Shown piece by piece: positions 45,275 to 56,442 of a stretch of 64,000 nucleotides of DNA. Location of the stretch: positions 1 to 64,000 of the forward strand of contig NZ_FNBG01000021.1 of the NCBI RefSeq assembly GCF_900102215.1. Reading direction: 5' to 3'. A model generated the notes under the pieces. The model did not search any database and was not told the DNA's origin. It worked only from the letters and a program-made list of their open reading frames with translations. This DNA comes from Fontibacillus panacisegetis. GTDB lineage: Bacteria > Bacillota > Bacilli > Paenibacillales > Paenibacillaceae. The position numbers and the translations under genes are program-made. Position 1 is the first letter of the stretch. Each line of letters opens with the position of its first letter.

Positions 45275-45577
45275 TTATTCACTAGCTGTGGCGGCGGCCT
45301 CGCGATAGGACGCTCTCATTTTGCTGAGGATTTTGCGGATACTCTCATCAGACAGATAATAGGTTTTTGCCAAATCACTGATGGAATGGCCTTTATGGTG
45401 CATATAGTATATTTCCTGATTTCTTTTGGCGATTGATGTGCGGGTTCCGCTCAATTCTCCCCATAATGCTCTGGATTTTTCCGATTTGGGGATGTAGAGC
45501 AGTTCGCCTTGTATATAGCGCTGAAGCTCCTTCAGCAGCCTAGGGGGAAGCACATCCTTCCCATTTTTGTAGTTCAC
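45275..45577 (-). CDS. CD3324-family (Mor-like) HTH protein
   Basis: A 100-aa protein beginning MNYKNGKDVLPPRLLKELQR with LLYIPKSEK, then an HTH region (HSISDLAKTYYLSDESIRKI) resembling the Mor/C activator fold. GTG 45577 lies 9 nt after AAGGAGG and gives the family N-terminus; ATG 45583 is too close to that site. It stands alone, convergent to helD. A DNA-binding role is likely; targets unknown. Confidence 0.75.
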   Translation of the reverse strand: MNYKNGKDVLPPRLLKELQRYIQGELLYIPKSEKSRALWGELSGTRTSIAKRNQEIYYMHHKGHSISDLAKTYYLSDESIRKILSKMRASYREAAATASE

Positions 45578-45756
45578 GAGCATGGTCCTCCTTATTTCTT
45601 GGTTCAGTGATCAATAAGGTATTGAAATAAGTCCACATGTCGTAAATCCCCCTTTCGGCATAGAAATTTTTGTTGGATAATTTAATGATATCGGATCTAT
45701 ATTAACATATTTTAACATGCAATCCTACAAAAAAATTCAAGATAGCAATAAATAAG

Positions 45757-45777
45757 AGGGGCCTTGCGGCCCCCCTG
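45757..45777. other. GC-rich hairpin in the gap before rarA
   Basis: GGGGCC / GGCCCC with loop TTGC, in otherwise AT-rich DNA. No T-run on the plus strand. The gap 45578-45995 holds this hairpin, two copies of ATCTATATTAAC (45695-45706 and 45865-45876) and the rarA promoter. No gene is seen. Confidence 0.5.
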
Positions 45778-45889
45778 TCTAGGGCTTCCGCGTTAAGCGA
45801 AAGCCACCTCGCTCGCTGTAAACACTTTGATCAGCCCCCTTTTCCAGCTATTTGTCGGCCCGACATCTATATTAACTCATATATGACTC

Positions 45890-45918
45890 TTGATCGGTAG
45901 CGAAAGAACGATTATAAG
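45890..45918 (+). promoter_or_regulatory. Probable sigma-A promoter of rarA
   Basis: TTGATC (45890-45895), 17-nt spacer, TATAAG (45913-45918), about 78 nt before the ATG. Confidence 0.55.
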
Positions 45919-45995
45919 TGTTTTTTACTATGGCTGTGTTAAAATAGAGGTTGCGAGTAAGTTGATAATGATGATGTAATCAAGGAAGTGAAGGT

Positions 45996-47309
45996 ATGGA
46001 TTTATTTTCAGTTCGTCAAGATAATGACCCAACCGGAAGACTGCTAGCGGATCGTATGCGGCCGACCTCGTTGGATGAATATATTGGTCAGGAACATATC
46101 ATTGGTCCAGGGAAGTTGCTGCGCCGTGCGATTGAAGCGGATCAGGTGTCTTCGATTTTGCTGTATGGTCCTCCAGGCTGCGGAAAGACGACACTTGCCC
46201 ATATTATATCCAAGCATACTCAGGCCGAATTTGTTCGACTTAATGCGGTAGATGCATCGGTAAAGGATGTTCGTGAAGTTATTGAGAAAGCGCATAATGA
46301 CAAATCCTTTTATGGGACAAAAACGATTCTGTTTTTGGACGAGGTGCATCGATTCAACAGCTCCCGGCAGGATGCGCTGCTCCCGGCTGTTGAAAAAGGA
46401 ACGATTATTTTTATCGGGGCGACGACAGAGAACCCGTTTCATTATGTGAACGGAGCCTTGCTCAGTCGCTCGACCTTGTTCCAACTAGAGCCACTTAACA
46501 AGGAGCACTCCAAGATCGCGATGAAGCGAGCGCTGGAGGATTCCGAGAACGGGCTAGGCTTCATGAAGCTTAACGTTGACGAAGAGGCACTTGAGCATAT
46601 TGCAGTAATGGCGAACGGAGATATTCGGCGTGCGCTGAATGCACTTGAGCTTGCAGCTATGACAACACCGGCCGAGAGTGATGGAACCGTCCATATTACG
46701 CTGGAGGTAGCAGAAGAATCGATTCGTCGTCCTTTGGTTAAAGCGGATGAATCTACACAATATGATGTTCTTTCGGCTTTTCATAAAAGCATCCGCGGCT
46801 CAAGCGATGCTGCCTTGTTCTGGTTCCTGTACGCGGTGGAGAAATTAGGTATGGACCCGATGACATTTATTCGTCGTTTGATCGCAGCAAGCAGCGAGGA
46901 TATCGGATTAGCCAATCCTCAAGCCATGGTACAGGCGATTGCCGCGCTGGATGCTTATCGCAATAACGGTTGGCCGGAGGCAAGGCTGAACATTGTACAG
47001 GCTATTTTGTTTGCAGTGGAGAGCCCCAAATCCAATGGAGTCGTTACAGCGATTTCGAACGCGATGTCAGCGATTGACGAGGTGAAATCAGCCGAAGTTC
47101 CTTTGCATTTACGGGATACCCACTACAGGGGAGCTGCTAAGCTTGGACATGAGGGCTACAAATATCCGCATAACTACCCGGGGCACTATGTGAAGCAGGA
47201 GTATTTACCGAGTAGCTTGTCCGGAAGAACATTTTATGAAGCGACTGAGCAAGGGAATGAGAGTAAAATCCGTCATAATCAGGAGCTGCGGCGCAGAAAT
47301 AGAGAGTAA
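45996..47309 (+). CDS. rarA: Replication-associated recombination protein RarA
   Basis: A 437-aa AAA+ ATPase (MgsA/WRNIP1 family) acting at stalled forks. N-terminal RPTSLDEYIGQEHIIGPGK, Walker A GPPGCGKTT, Walker B LFLDEVHRFN, sensor IGATTENPF, and the MgsA C-terminal domain with LRDTHYRGAAKLGHEGYKYP. GAAGTGAAGG lies about 5 nt before the ATG, a weak site. It is the counterpart of B. subtilis yrvN, next to cymR in the ancestral order. Confidence 0.95.
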   Translation: MDLFSVRQDNDPTGRLLADRMRPTSLDEYIGQEHIIGPGKLLRRAIEADQVSSILLYGPPGCGKTTLAHIISKHTQAEFVRLNAVDASVKDVREVIEKAHNDKSFYGTKTILFLDEVHRFNSSRQDALLPAVEKGTIIFIGATTENPFHYVNGALLSRSTLFQLEPLNKEHSKIAMKRALEDSENGLGFMKLNVDEEALEHIAVMANGDIRRALNALELAAMTTPAESDGTVHITLEVAEESIRRPLVKADESTQYDVLSAFHKSIRGSSDAALFWFLYAVEKLGMDPMTFIRRLIAASSEDIGLANPQAMVQAIAALDAYRNNGWPEARLNIVQAILFAVESPKSNGVVTAISNAMSAIDEVKSAEVPLHLRDTHYRGAAKLGHEGYKYPHNYPGHYVKQEYLPSSLSGRTFYEATEQGNESKIRHNQELRRRNRE

Positions 47310-47424
47310 TGTATAAGGTGATTGAGTAATACATGCTGGCGTTGCATCAAACGGATGCATGAGCGTCAAAAGTGACGTAGAAATGGTGAGTGGAGCGGCA
47401 AACAGGCGATGGCGAGTGAGGCGA

Positions 47425-47467
47425 AAAAAGTTCCGAGACCCATTTCATAGGCCTCGGAACTTTTTTT
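47425..47467. terminator. Bidirectional terminator between rarA and mnmA
   Basis: AAAAAAGTTCCGAG / CTCGGAACTTTTTT, a strong stem with A-run and T-run on the two sides. Confidence 0.92.
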
Positions 47468-47478
47468 ACTTTACATCT

Positions 47479-48705
<1,227 letters not shown>

Positions 48706-48852
48706 TTATTGCGCGATTTGTTTTCCAAACAGACATATGATATGTTACGATAAACAGAGATTAATTATAGGAATAGAAAGATATCCTGTTATTAATTGAT
48801 CAAGGTTCAATTATATAAAGATTATTCGAAAATTGAAAGAGGTTGATTTTTT

Positions 48853-49272
48853 ATGAAAATTTCCACTAAAGGACGTTATGGGCTAACGATTATGATGGAA
48901 TTGGCCTCGAAATTCGGCGAAGGGCCAACCTCACTTAAGAGCATTGCCGAGAAAAATCAATTATCTGAACATTATTTGGAACAATTAATAGCTCCACTTC
49001 GTAATGCTGGTCTTGTTAAAAGTATCCGTGGTGCTTACGGCGGTTACATTCTATCCCGTGAAGCGAGCGAGATTACGGCGGGAGATATTATTCGTGTGCT
49101 CGAGGGCCCGATTTCACCTGTTGATTTTACAGAAGAGGATGATCCGGCAAAACGTGACCTGTGGCTCCGCATTCGGGATGGCATTGCGGAAGTATTGGAT
49201 TCCACAACACTTGAGAATCTGATTTCATTTGAAGAGCATGGAGCTAAAGAAAACTATATGTTCTACATCTAG
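48853..49272 (+). CDS. cymR: Rrf2-family regulator CymR (cysteine metabolism repressor)
   Basis: A 139-aa winged-helix protein: MKISTKGRYGLTIMMELASK, recognition helix in NQLSEHYLEQLIAPLRNAGL, wing RGAYGGYILSR. It contains no cysteine, so it cannot bind an iron-sulfur cluster like IscR; this fits CymR, which works with CysK to repress cysteine uptake and synthesis genes. AAAGAGG lies 9 nt before the ATG. Followed by iscS, as in B. subtilis. Confidence 0.9.
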   Translation: MKISTKGRYGLTIMMELASKFGEGPTSLKSIAEKNQLSEHYLEQLIAPLRNAGLVKSIRGAYGGYILSREASEITAGDIIRVLEGPISPVDFTEEDDPAKRDLWLRIRDGIAEVLDSTTLENLISFEEHGAKENYMFYI

Positions 49273-49338
49273 CATTGTAGCTCGAAAGCTTGAGAGTGAA
49301 CAATAATGAAGAAGATAAAGAATGACTAACATAAAAAG

Positions 49339-49385
49339 GAAGTGACCCTCTCCAGTACGATTGAATGAGTGGTTGCTTCTTTTTT
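49339..49385 (+). terminator. Terminator between cymR and iscS
   Basis: GAAGTGACC / GGTTGCTTC stem (two wobble pairs) with a 23-nt loop, then TTTTTT. Confidence 0.7.
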
Positions 49386-49496
49386 AATGAGGCGAACAAA
49401 GGAAAATTTCGGTTGTTATCATAGTAGTTTTTTTGTGCAAAATAATATAAAATATAGTTCGTTTTAAATGTACCTTCAAAATATAAGGTGGTTTCT

Positions 49497-50648
49497 ATGA
49501 AACATATATATTTGGATCACGCTGCTTCGACTCCAATACATCCTGAAGTAGCTGAAGTGATGATGTCAGTTATGCGCGAGCAATATGGTAATGCCTCAAG
49601 TATACATTCTTATGGTCGTGCTGCAAAAAAATTGGTGAATGGAGCTCGTGACAGGATTGCCAAAGTATTGGGCTGCCGCTCTGATGAATTGGTGTTTACA
49701 AGCGGTGGGACCGAAAGCGATAATCTGGCTATTTTCGGAACAGTTGCAGCTCGATCCCAACGTGGTAGACATATCATTACTACATCTATAGAGCATCATG
49801 CTGTGCTTCATACTTGCGAGAAGCTGGAAAAGGATGGATTTGAGGTTACTTATTTGCCCGTAGACCGTTATGGTAGAATACACTCTGAATCCGTGCTGGA
49901 GGCCATTCGTCCTGACACAATTCTAGTTAGCGTGATGTACGGAAATAATGAAGTTGGCACAATTCAGCCTATAGAAGAGATCGGCAAAATTACTTCCGAA
50001 CGAGATATCGTGTTCCATGTTGATGCAGTACAGGCATTAGGAACCGTGCCGATCCATTGCAACGAGCTGCCGGTGGATTTAATGAGCTTTTCTTCGCACA
50101 AAATTAACGGGCCTCAAGGTGTAGGTGCACTTTATGTGCGACACGAGCTTATGATTGAGCCACAACTTCATGGAGGTTTACAGGAGCGCAAACGCCGTGC
50201 CGGAACGGAAAATATGGCGGGAATCGCCGGATTTGCCAAGGCGTTGGAACTCGTAAACACAGGATTAGCTGAGGTGGTTCAGCACGATGAGATGCTGCGC
50301 AGCACTTTACTGAACTCTCTTGAACAGCGCATCGGAAGTGATAGATATCAAATCAATGGCTCACAGTCGGAACGTCTTCCGCACATTTTGAATATCAGCT
50401 TCCCAGAATGCGATGCAGAGACGATGCTCATGAATTTGGATATGGAAGGCATCGCAGTTTCCAGTGGATCAGCTTGTACCTCCGGTTCTTTGGAGCCTTC
50501 ACATGTGCTGGAAGCAATGAACCTGCCTAAAAATCTTTTGAGTTCTGCGATTCGATTTAGTTTTGGATTGGGTAATACTAATGAAGAGATGAAACTTACC
50601 GCTGAAAAAGTTGAAACCATTTTGGAGCGTCTACGTAGTAGAAAATAA
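49497..50648 (+). CDS. iscS: Cysteine desulfurase (IscS/YrvO-like)
   Basis: A 383-aa PLP enzyme. MKHIYLDHAASTPIHPEV start; HVDAVQALGTVP; PLP lysine in SFSSHKINGPQG; catalytic cysteine in SSGSACTSGSLEPSH. B. subtilis YrvO supplies sulfur to MnmA, and both genes are in this neighbourhood. ATG 49497 is 6 nt after AAGGTGG; GTG 49488 lies within that site. Confidence 0.94.
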   Translation: MKHIYLDHAASTPIHPEVAEVMMSVMREQYGNASSIHSYGRAAKKLVNGARDRIAKVLGCRSDELVFTSGGTESDNLAIFGTVAARSQRGRHIITTSIEHHAVLHTCEKLEKDGFEVTYLPVDRYGRIHSESVLEAIRPDTILVSVMYGNNEVGTIQPIEEIGKITSERDIVFHVDAVQALGTVPIHCNELPVDLMSFSSHKINGPQGVGALYVRHELMIEPQLHGGLQERKRRAGTENMAGIAGFAKALELVNTGLAEVVQHDEMLRSTLLNSLEQRIGSDRYQINGSQSERLPHILNISFPECDAETMLMNLDMEGIAVSSGSACTSGSLEPSHVLEAMNLPKNLLSSAIRFSFGLGNTNEEMKLTAEKVETILERLRSRK

Positions 50649-50736
50649 TGGGCTTCGATTTTAACTTTTTACGGAGGGAGGGTGCTGCGTTTTTTGTCAG
50701 CGTATGAATTTGCCCACCGAGGAGGGACCTGTACTT

Positions 50737-51234
50737 TTGAAGCTTCAGGAGATGATAGGTTTAGCTGTATTTGATCTGTCTAATGGGAAACAGGTTGGTA
50801 AAGTCCTCGATATTCTGCTGAATGAAGATTGGTCGATCTCAGGTATTCAATTGGAAGGCAAGAAGCTGTTCTCCTCCAATATTAAGGCGGTTCTATGGGA
50901 AGATGTCATAGCCTATGGTGAAGATGCCGTGATGATTCGAAGTCAACAGGCAATCCGGAAATGGAAAGCCGAGAATATACAATTAACTTATTTGGACGGT
51001 AGCAGTAAATTGAAAGAACTCCCTGTCCTTACCAGAGACGGGGTAACTATAGGATTCGTATCGGATGTTTACTTTGACCAAGAAAAGGGAAATACAATTA
51101 CTGGGATTGAAATTAGTGACGGGTTTATTTCCGATCTGATGGAAGGGCGAAAGGTGCTTCCCTATGTTCCGGAAATGACCGTGGGTGAGAATGTGATCAT
51201 GGTGCCACCGGGTAGCGAGCAGCGGCTGGAGTGA
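50737..51234 (+). CDS. PRC-barrel domain protein (YrrD-like)
   Basis: A 165-aa protein with two PRC-barrel-like halves (LQEMIGLAVFDLSNGKQVGK and LPVLTRDGVTIGFVSDVYFD). TTG 50737 lies 9 nt after GAGGAGGG and starts MKLQEMIGLA; the ATG 33 nt upstream would place that ribosome site inside the gene. B. subtilis yrrD is at the same place. The recD2 gene that lies between mnmA and yrrD in B. subtilis is absent here. Function unknown. Confidence 0.8.
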   Translation: MKLQEMIGLAVFDLSNGKQVGKVLDILLNEDWSISGIQLEGKKLFSSNIKAVLWEDVIAYGEDAVMIRSQQAIRKWKAENIQLTYLDGSSKLKELPVLTRDGVTIGFVSDVYFDQEKGNTITGIEISDGFISDLMEGRKVLPYVPEMTVGENVIMVPPGSEQRLE

Positions 51235-51269
51235 GATCATGAATTTTGTTGACGGATAGGTGATAATGT

Positions 51270-51476
51270 ATGATGAAATGTCCAAACTGCAGTTCTAAAG
51301 ATATCGGGAAAATCGGTTCCCACCAATTTTATTGCTGGGGCTGCTTTATCGAATTGACGGTAAACGGAGAAAAGATGTCGGTCTATCAAGTAGAAGAGGA
51401 TGGAACGCTTAGCTCTCTGGATGATTTGTTTTTTGGAGAAGAAGTTCAGCAGGACTTTAACCAATTGCAATTGTAA
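51270..51476 (+). CDS. Small zinc-ribbon protein
   Basis: A 68-aa protein with CPNC and CWGC pairs (MMKCPNCSSKDIGKIGSHQF...), a likely four-Cys zinc ribbon, then an acidic tail. The ribosome site is weak (ATAGGTGATAA), so ATG 51270 versus 51273 is open. It lies between the yrrD-like gene and a terminator, probably cotranscribed with the former. Function unknown. Confidence 0.75.
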   Translation: MMKCPNCSSKDIGKIGSHQFYCWGCFIELTVNGEKMSVYQVEEDGTLSSLDDLFFGEEVQQDFNQLQL

Positions 51477-51496
51477 TAACAGAAATATTCATAACG

Positions 51497-51529
51497 AGGC
51501 TCTTTCCTTTTGCGGGAGAGAGCCTTTTT
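51497..51529 (+). terminator. Terminator after the zinc-ribbon gene
   Basis: AGGCTCT-TCC / GG-AGAGAGCCT stem with loop TTTTGC, then TTTTT. Confidence 0.88.
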
Positions 51530-51629
51530 CGTTGTCTTACAGTGATGGGTAACGATTATTTTTACGATTACAGGCATATACTTTGTTCATAGCTGGTCCG
51601 ATTCCGATGTTCGGGAGGGATATTTGAAG

Positions 51630-52697
51630 GTGGAGCCGATCTTTAAAAGTAAAATGTTTCGTTACGCTGTTTGGTTATTGCTAGGTCTTATCATTCTCTT
51701 TTTCGTGTGGACGCTTCGCCCGATGTTTGCGGTCGTGTTCAATTTTATAAAGGTTATATTTTCTCCTTTTATTATCGCAATGATTATTTCTTATGTATTA
51801 AATCCGGTTGTCAAAATGCTCGGAGACAGAAAGGTTCCGCGTACGATGGCAGTCCTCTTAATATATGCGGTATTTTTGACAAGCTTATCGGTCATTTTGA
51901 TGAATGTGATTCCGATGTTCGCGTTGCAACTTGAGGAATTAGGAGAGCATTTGCCGGAATTAACGCTACATACGCAGCAGTTGATGAACCGCTGGGATAA
52001 CAGTATTTTACCGGGCAGCATACGCATGGGTATGAACAATTGGTTTTATCAGTTTGAACACCGTCTTGCAGGAGCAATTTCAAGCTTTCTCGACAATATC
52101 GGCACAACAATTGGAGTAGTATTCAACGCATTTATTGTACCGTTCTTGATCTTTTACATGCTAAAGGATTTTGAAGCCTTTGAGAAAATTGTACTTAGAT
52201 ACTTGCCGCGAACAAGACGCAAATCCATCGTTACATTGCTAAAAGAAATTGATGATGCACTCGGAAATTATGTACGGGGCCAGTTTCTCGTGTGCGTTAT
52301 TATCGGTGTGCTGGCGTATATCGGGTATATGATAGTTGGTATGCCATTTGCTCTTTTATTAGCAGGTGTAGTGGCGGTTTGTAATATCATCCCTTATGTA
52401 GGTCCGTTCCTGGGGGCGGCTCCTGCGCTGATCATGGCAACGACGATTTCATGGAAAATGGTGCTGTTTGTGTTCCTGGTGAATTTGATCTGCCAATTGA
52501 TCGAGAGTAACATTATTTCTCCGCAGGTCGTCGGACGAAGTCTTCACTTACATCCAATGACGATTATTTTTGCACTGCTTGTAGGGGGAGAAATTGCCGG
52601 GATTCCGGGGCTAATCTTCGCCGTACCGCTGTTTGCGGTGGGGAAGGTTGTGATCCAGCACTTTTATGCTTATTACGTTAGGCGTAAAACGGTTTAA
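51630..52697 (+). CDS. AI-2E family transporter (YrrI-like)
   Basis: A 355-aa membrane protein with about eight helices, including FIIAMIISYVLNPVVKMLGD near the N-terminus and VGPFLGAAPALIMA and GEIAGIPGLIFAVPLFAVGK near the C-terminus, as in the TqsA/YrrI permease family. GTG 51630 is 9 nt after GGGAGGGA; TTG 51624 is only 3 nt away. The position just before alaS is conserved with B. subtilis. Transport substrate unknown; the family name is historical. Confidence 0.85.
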   Translation: MEPIFKSKMFRYAVWLLLGLIILFFVWTLRPMFAVVFNFIKVIFSPFIIAMIISYVLNPVVKMLGDRKVPRTMAVLLIYAVFLTSLSVILMNVIPMFALQLEELGEHLPELTLHTQQLMNRWDNSILPGSIRMGMNNWFYQFEHRLAGAISSFLDNIGTTIGVVFNAFIVPFLIFYMLKDFEAFEKIVLRYLPRTRRKSIVTLLKEIDDALGNYVRGQFLVCVIIGVLAYIGYMIVGMPFALLLAGVVAVCNIIPYVGPFLGAAPALIMATTISWKMVLFVFLVNLICQLIESNIISPQVVGRSLHLHPMTIIFALLVGGEIAGIPGLIFAVPLFAVGKVVIQHFYAYYVRRKTV

Positions 52698-52784
52698 ACG
52701 GGAGCATGCGTGCATTGACAGCATATTCTTCGCCTTATATACTTAAAATGATTTGTTTAAAATAATTTTGTAAATCTATGATGA

Positions 52785-53048
52785 AATAAAGTACGTCCAA
52801 GTTGATTTTCCCAGAGAAGGAGTTCCTTCGTTTAGGTGACAGTGTTTACCTCCGCGATGGCTGAAAGAACCCGAATATTGACCGGATGGAAAGCTAATTT
52901 CGGAGTGTGGATTAAACTTCACCGGGTGGTTTCCGTTAATGGACCGATAAGGCGATCGTTCTATTTTGCTCATGACGTGCAGAATAGTCGATAACCAGGG
53001 TGGTACCGCGATTGAATCGTCCCTGAATTTCAGGGGCGTTTTTTCTGT
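52785..53048 (+). promoter_or_regulatory. T-box riboswitch of alaS (Ala specifier)
   Basis: CAGAGAAGGAG and ATGGCTGAAAGAACC mark stem I. The specifier loop GGAAA-GCT-AA gives Ala codon GCU (52893-52895). The canonical core AGGGTGGTACCGCG is at 52997-53010, and the terminator (53018-53048) has a CCCTG / CAGGG core, then TTTTTT. UGGU (53001-53004) would pair with A73-CCA of tRNA-Ala. The start of stem I is approximate. Confidence 0.93.
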
Positions 53049-53091
53049 TTTATATGATTTTGTGAAAACATTTACCAGGGGGTATATATCC

Positions 53092-55716
53092 ATGAAAGCA
53101 AGTGAAATTCGCTCTAAATGGCTAGAATTTTTCGCCAGCAAAGGGCACAAAATTGAACCAAGTGCATCGCTCGTACCGCATAATGACCCGTCTTTATTAT
53201 GGATTAATGCCGGTATGGCGCCGCTTAAGCAATATTTTGACGGTCGTGTAAAACCGGAGAATCCACGTCTTACTAATTCGCAGAAATGTATCCGTACGAA
53301 TGATATCGAAAACGTAGGGAAAACCCGTCGTCACCACACTTTTTTTGAAATGCTTGGCAATTTCTCCATTGGCGATTATTTCAAAGAAGAAGCAATTACG
53401 TGGGCATGGGAGTTTTTGACGGGAAAAGAATGGATTGGCTTTGATCCTGAACGTCTGTCTGTAACTGTGTATCCGGAGGATGAAGAAGCATACAAGTTCT
53501 GGAATGAGAAGGTTGGCCTTCCGGCTGAACGGATCATTAAGCTGGAGGATAACTTCTGGGATATTGGCGAAGGCCCTTGCGGACCTTGTACAGAAATTTT
53601 CTATGACCGTGGCGAAGCATATGGCGATTTGTCTGATCCGGAATGTTATCCTGGCGGAGAAAATGAACGTTTCCTTGAAGTGTGGAACCTTGTATTCTCG
53701 CAGTTCAATCACAATAAAGACGGCAGCTACACACCGCTTCCAAATAAAAATATTGATACAGGCGCAGGGCTTGAACGTTTTGCTTCCATCCTTCAGGATG
53801 TGAATTCCAACTTCGATACAGACTTGTTCCAACCTATTATTGCAAAAACGGCCCTGCTTGCTGGAGTGAAATATGGTGAGAAGGAAGAGACGGATGTAGC
53901 TTTTAAAGTTATCGCGGACCATATTCGTACAGTTGCATTTGCTGTAGCTGATGGCGTATTGCCTTCTAATGAAGGACGCGGTTATGTTATTCGCCGTTTG
54001 CTCCGCAGAGCGGTTCGTTATGGCAAAGTGCTTGGACTGGACAAACCGTTCATGTTCGGCCTAGTTGAGACTGTTGGCGATATCATGGGCACTTACTATA
54101 CCGATGTTGTTGCAAAACGGGATTTTATCGAAAAAGTAATTCATGCTGAAGAAGAACGTTTCCATGAAACGCTTAGTGATGGTCTAGTTATTTTGTTCAA
54201 TATGAGTGAAGAGGCCAAAGCGGAAGGACGTACAGTAATTAATGGTGCAGATGCGTTTAAATTGTATGATACTTATGGATTCCCGCTCGACCTGACAGAG
54301 GATTTTGCAGCAGAGCATGGTCTTGGCGTAGATTCTGAAGGATTTGAAGCGGCGATGGAGGAGCAACGTGAACGTGCTCGTGCAGCGCGTCATGACAGTG
54401 GAAGTATGAAGGTACAAGGCGGAGCACTGTCTGACTTTACGACTAAAACAGAGTTTGTTGGATATAATGAGCTTGAAATCAATACTAAAATTGTAGCCAT
54501 TGTGGCTGATGATCAGTTCGTGGATACACTGTCCGAAGGGCAAAGTGGTCAAGTAGTTTTAGCTGAAACTCCTTTCTATGCGGAAAGCGGCGGTCAAGTC
54601 AGTGACCAGGGTATCATTCGCAGCGACGCTGGAATTGCTGATGTGGAAGGGCTGTTCAAAGCGCCTCATGGCCAGCATGTACACCATGTCACTGTAACTT
54701 CTGGTGAATTGCGTGTAGATGCAGTAGTGACAGCGGTAGTTAACCGCGAGCTTCGCAGAGATATCGTGAAAAACCATACGGCGACTCACCTGCTGCATAA
54801 AGCACTTAAAGAAACACTCGGCGAGCATGTGAATCAAGCTGGTTCCTTGGTAGAGCCTCAGCGTCTGCGTTTTGACTTCTCGCATCTGGGCAGCATTTCT
54901 CCTGAAGAACTAGTAGAAATCGAGCGTCGTGTGAATGAACAAATCTGGAATGCACTGGATGTTGTCATTGATCTGAAGCCGATTGATGAAGCTAAGTCAA
55001 TGGGAGCTATGGCGCTGTTTGGTGAAAAATACGGAGATATTGTTCGTGTAGTACAAGTTGGCGGATACAGCTTGGAGCTGTGTGGTGGTTGTCATGTAAG
55101 CAATACTTCTGAAATAGGCCTGTTCAAGCTCATCAGTGAGAGCGGTATTGGCTCTGGCGTTCGTCGGATCGAAGCCGTTACGGGAAAAGGTGCTTACTTG
55201 TTTATGGATGGTCAACTCGACCTTCTGAAACAATCCGCAGTACTTCTTAAATCCAATGTAACAGATGTTCCCAAACGGATCGAAGCTCTGTATGCACAAC
55301 TTAAAGAGCTTGGCCGTGAAAATGAATCCTTGCAAAGCAAGCTCAGCACCATTGAAGCCGGGGAACTGACCAGCCAGGTGGTTACGATTGGTTCGACAAA
55401 GCTCCTGCCCGCACAGGTTCATGTTGGAAGCATGGATGCCCTTCGCGGAATAGCTGATGAACTTAAAGTGAAACTGCCGGATACCGTGCTAGTGCTTGGT
55501 GCGACTATGGAAGACAAGGTTAACTTTGTTGTTGTCGTTCCGCAGGAGCAAGTGAAACAAGGCCTTCATGCTGGCAAGCTTGTAAAAGAAGTTGCTGCAA
55601 TTTGCGGCGGCGGTGGCGGCGGACGTCCGGACATGGCACAAGCTGGCGGTAAAGATGCTTCCAAGCTCGAAGCAGCATTGAAGCATGCTGAGCAGTTGAT
55701 TGCTGCACAAGTTTAA
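53092..55716 (+). CDS. alaS: Alanyl-tRNA synthetase
   Basis: An 874-aa class IIc synthetase. The catalytic domain includes [18 protein letters not shown]. The editing domain has the metal motif [12 protein letters not shown] and [15 protein letters not shown]. The C-Ala domain ends with [23 protein letters not shown] 53092 follows CCAGGGGG by about 10 nt. Controlled by the T-box directly upstream. No terminator is visible right after it. Confidence 0.97.
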   Translation: MKASEIRSKWLEFFASKGHKIEPSASLVPHNDPSLLWINAGMAPLKQYFDGRVKPENPRLTNSQKCIRTNDIENVGKTRRHHTFFEMLGNFSIGDYFKEEAITWAWEFLTGKEWIGFDPERLSVTVYPEDEEAYKFWNEKVGLPAERIIKLEDNFWDIGEGPCGPCTEIFYDRGEAYGDLSDPECYPGGENERFLEVWNLVFSQFNHNKDGSYTPLPNKNIDTGAGLERFASILQDVNSNFDTDLFQPIIAKTALLAGVKYGEKEETDVAFKVIADHIRTVAFAVADGVLPSNEGRGYVIRRLLRRAVRYGKVLGLDKPFMFGLVETVGDIMGTYYTDVVAKRDFIEKVIHAEEERFHETLSDGLVILFNMSEEAKAEGRTVINGADAFKLYDTYGFPLDLTEDFAAEHGLGVDSEGFEAAMEEQRERARAARHDSGSMKVQGGALSDFTTKTEFVGYNELEINTKIVAIVADDQFVDTLSEGQSGQVVLAETPFYAESGGQVSDQGIIRSDAGIADVEGLFKAPHGQHVHHVTVTSGELRVDAVVTAVVNRELRRDIVKNHTATHLLHKALKETLGEHVNQAGSLVEPQRLRFDFSHLGSISPEELVEIERRVNEQIWNALDVVIDLKPIDEAKSMGAMALFGEKYGDIVRVVQVGGYSLELCGGCHVSNTSEIGLFKLISESGIGSGVRRIEAVTGKGAYLFMDGQLDLLKQSAVLLKSNVTDVPKRIEALYAQLKELGRENESLQSKLSTIEAGELTSQVVTIGSTKLLPAQVHVGSMDALRGIADELKVKLPDTVLVLGATMEDKVNFVVVVPQEQVKQGLHAGKLVKEVAAICGGGGGGRPDMAQAGGKDASKLEAALKHAEQLIAAQV

Positions 55717-55756
55717 GGTTCAGTAAGGATTTAAGGATTTACAGAAATAAGCAAAA

Positions 55757-55934
55757 CCTGCAATTATGCATTTTTTTGCTAGCGAAATTTCTGATTGGAG
55801 AGGAATTCCTGCAATTGTGCAGTAATTCTGAATCAATTTCGTTGATAACGAAATATTACGCCCCAAAAAATGTATTTTTGCAGGAAATTCATTTGACTAA
55901 TGATCAGCAGAAAGAATTGCTGTATATTTGCAGG
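55757..55934. repeat. Array of 16-bp CTGCA...TGCAG palindromes, copy 2
   Basis: CCTGCAATTATGCATT (55757), CCTGCAATTGTGCAGT (55808), AATGTATTTTTGCAGG (55869) and GCTGTATATTTGCAGG (55919). Spacings are 51, 61 and 50 nt, like 51 and 62 in the array at 9571. The first units have a strong left arm and the last units a strong right arm. It fills the alaS-ireB gap (55717-56173), which has no convincing gene; a 66-codon frame there is made of the repeats. Confidence 0.75.
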
Positions 55935-56173
55935 AATTTGAATTTTGAGATGGCATCTCACCTAAGCGTTTGTTAAGTCTTTGCTGATGAATTGAAGATA
56001 ACAATCTGAGCCTGTTATTTCTTAAGCCAAGCTGTAATCAAAATTTGCCTTTTTGAGCAACATATAAAGGGAAAATTTCCTTATGGAGCCCATGATATGA
56101 TATAGTATGATTAGGATTAAGATGAATCAGTCTGCGAATACCAACCGTATGTCTGAAGAAGCGAGGTGTCATC

Positions 56174-56434
56174 ATGGACTCCATGGATAAAACCGTCAAG
56201 TTTAATGTTACTGGCGATGTTGAGGAAGTTTCTGCCAAAGAAATTCTTCTTGCGGTATATGAGGCTCTCCAGGAAAAAGACTACAATCCTATTAACCAGA
56301 TTGTCGGTTATTTATTGTCCGGAGATCCGGCGTATATACCGCGTCATAACAATGCAAGAAGTATGGTGCGCAAGAAGGAAAGAGATGAGCTGATCGAGGA
56401 ACTGGTCAGATTTTATCTTGCAGGACATCGTTAG
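56174..56434 (+). CDS. ireB: IreB-family regulatory phosphoprotein (YrzL-like)
   Basis: An 86-aa protein: [40 protein letters not shown], and [17 protein letters not shown]. Known IreB of enterococci is phosphorylated on N-terminal threonines by the PASTA kinase IreK and influences cephalosporin resistance; T7 and T14 here lie in that region. GAGGTG is 6 nt before the ATG. It starts the ireB-ruvX-DUF1292 operon. Confidence 0.92.
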   Translation: MDSMDKTVKFNVTGDVEEVSAKEILLAVYEALQEKDYNPINQIVGYLLSGDPAYIPRHNNARSMVRKKERDELIEELVRFYLAGHR

Positions 56435-56442
56435 GAGTAATC

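Noticed and set aside
45695..45876. Two copies of ATCTATATTAAC in the gap before rarA
   Set aside because: Short AT-rich repeats of this length can arise by chance; no supporting structure.
53197..53922. 241-codon minus-strand frame opposite alaS
   Set aside because: It is a shadow of the alaS catalytic domain.
55776..55976. 66-codon frame behind alaS
   Set aside because: It consists of the palindrome repeats and their spacers, and has no ribosome site or known homology by eye.
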